Of a DNA stretch of 31,817 bases, positions 31,491 through 31,817 are shown piece by piece. This DNA comes from Sporomusaceae bacterium UBA1887. GTDB lineage: Bacteria > Bacillota > Negativicutes > Sporomusales > DSM-15969. Position 1 is the first letter of the stretch. Every line of letters starts with the position of its first letter. Where the stretch lies: positions 43,378 through 75,194 of the forward strand of contig DDHB01000009.1 of the NCBI GenBank assembly GCA_002337925.1, written 5' to 3'. The notes below the pieces were generated by a model. That model was not told where the DNA came from, did not search any database, and saw nothing but the letters and a program-made list of their open reading frames with translations. Made by a program: the position numbers and the translations under genes.

Positions 31491-31519
31491 ATATTAGTAA
31501 ATAAAATCCTGCCAAACAA
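31491..31519 (-). promoter_or_regulatory. Candidate topB promoter
   Basis: Minus strand TTGTTT (31514-31519), 17-base spacer, TAATAT (31491-31496). The leader would be about 157 bases. Moderately convincing. Confidence 0.4.
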
Positions 31520-31541
31520 GCTGTCCAGACCGCGTAAAGCC

Positions 31542-31570
31542 TTGCTGTAAGCACAAAAAAAGGGTATAAT
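31542..31570 (+). promoter_or_regulatory. Promoter of prfC
   Basis: TTGCTG (31542-31547), 17-base spacer, TATAAT (31565-31570) preceded by GGG. A leader of about 50 bases precedes the prfC ATG. One of the best promoters in the window. Confidence 0.8.
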
Positions 31571-31628
31571 TTTTGGGTAAATCAAGAAATTGCTTATCTT
31601 ACGATAGACAATAAACCGGAGGAAATAC

Positions 31629-31817
31629 ATGTCTGACATCACGAATGCACTCAATAAACGGCGTACCTTTGCAATTATTTCTCATCCTGACGCCGGTAAG
31701 ACTACTTTGACGGAAAAATTGCTGCTCTACGGAGGCGCAATTCACCTTGCCGGTTCTGTAAAAGCACGCAAAACACAAAAGCATGCTGTATCAGACTGGA
31801 TGGAAATCGAAAAACAA
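31629..31817 (+). CDS. prfC: Peptide chain release factor 3 (N-terminal part only)
   Basis: First 63 residues; the gene runs off the right edge. RF3 is the GTPase that recycles RF1/RF2 from the ribosome after termination. The visible part has NKRRTFAIISHPDAGKTTLTEK (G1/P-loop HPDAGKTT) and continues GSVKARKTQKHAVSDWMEIEKQ, whose SDWMEIEKQ is specific to RF3 among translational GTPases. GGAGG lies seven bases before the ATG, with a strong promoter upstream. Confidence 0.94.
   Translation, partial: MSDITNALNKRRTFAIISHPDAGKTTLTEKLLLYGGAIHLAGSVKARKTQKHAVSDWMEIEKQ

Overview
The window looks like a chromosomal segment of a low- to mid-GC Firmicute. The best guess is a spore-forming Negativicute (Sporomusa/Pelosinus-like). 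Three things point that way. Start codons are preceded by strong GGAGG-type ribosome binding sites. The gene order arginine-decarboxylase-like / tmk / yaaR / holB / ricT(yaaT) / yabB is a Bacillus-type core neighbourhood. The lifestyle genes are anaerobe-like (lactate permease with a GlcD-type dehydrogenase, acylating aldehyde dehydrogenase, old yellow enzyme). The genus is inference; no rRNA or other marker is present. No phage, insertion sequence, CRISPR array or tRNA was seen.

Region 1 (1-8675, all minus strand) is the core locus, read from right to left: an Orn/Lys/Arg-decarboxylase-like PLP enzyme, an RMD1/DUF155 membrane protein, a dTMP-kinase-like protein with its terminator, then yaaR, holB, ricT and the start of yabB. 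A three-gene cassette sits between tmk and yaaR: an M20 amidohydrolase, a DUF3311 small membrane protein and a sodium:solute symporter. It probably imports and hydrolyses an N-acyl amino acid or similar amide.

Region 2 (8770-12423, minus) holds a LysR regulator and, below it, a tight two-gene operon: an acylating aldehyde dehydrogenase and an HMG-CoA-lyase-family enzyme. The substrate is unknown. Region 3 (12424-19490) contains a small double zinc-ribbon protein with a long, structured leader; a yfmL-like helicase and an Uup-like ABC-F ATPase in one operon; a class D beta-lactamase divergent from them; an FHA plus winged-helix regulator; an unusual in-frame YqxD/DUF188-DsbA-like fusion; and an orphan acidic protein.

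Region 4 (19494-25602, minus) has a Cache-HAMP-SpoIIE-type phosphatase, an orphan ECF transporter S component, and a glcD-lctP lactate operon. Region 5 (25603-31817) has two unrecognised small plus-strand genes. One encodes a 96-residue protein made of two near-identical cysteine-containing repeats, the most novel-looking item in the window. Then come namA (minus), a CshA-like DEAD-box helicase (plus), topB (minus) and the start of prfC (plus, cut by the window edge).

Most genes are ordinary metabolism and housekeeping. The accessory points worth a second look are the repeat protein, the fused YqxD-DsbA reading frame, the RBS-sequestering leader of the zinc-ribbon gene, the FHA-wHTH regulator next to a beta-lactamase, and the HMG-CoA-lyase/aldehyde-dehydrogenase pair.
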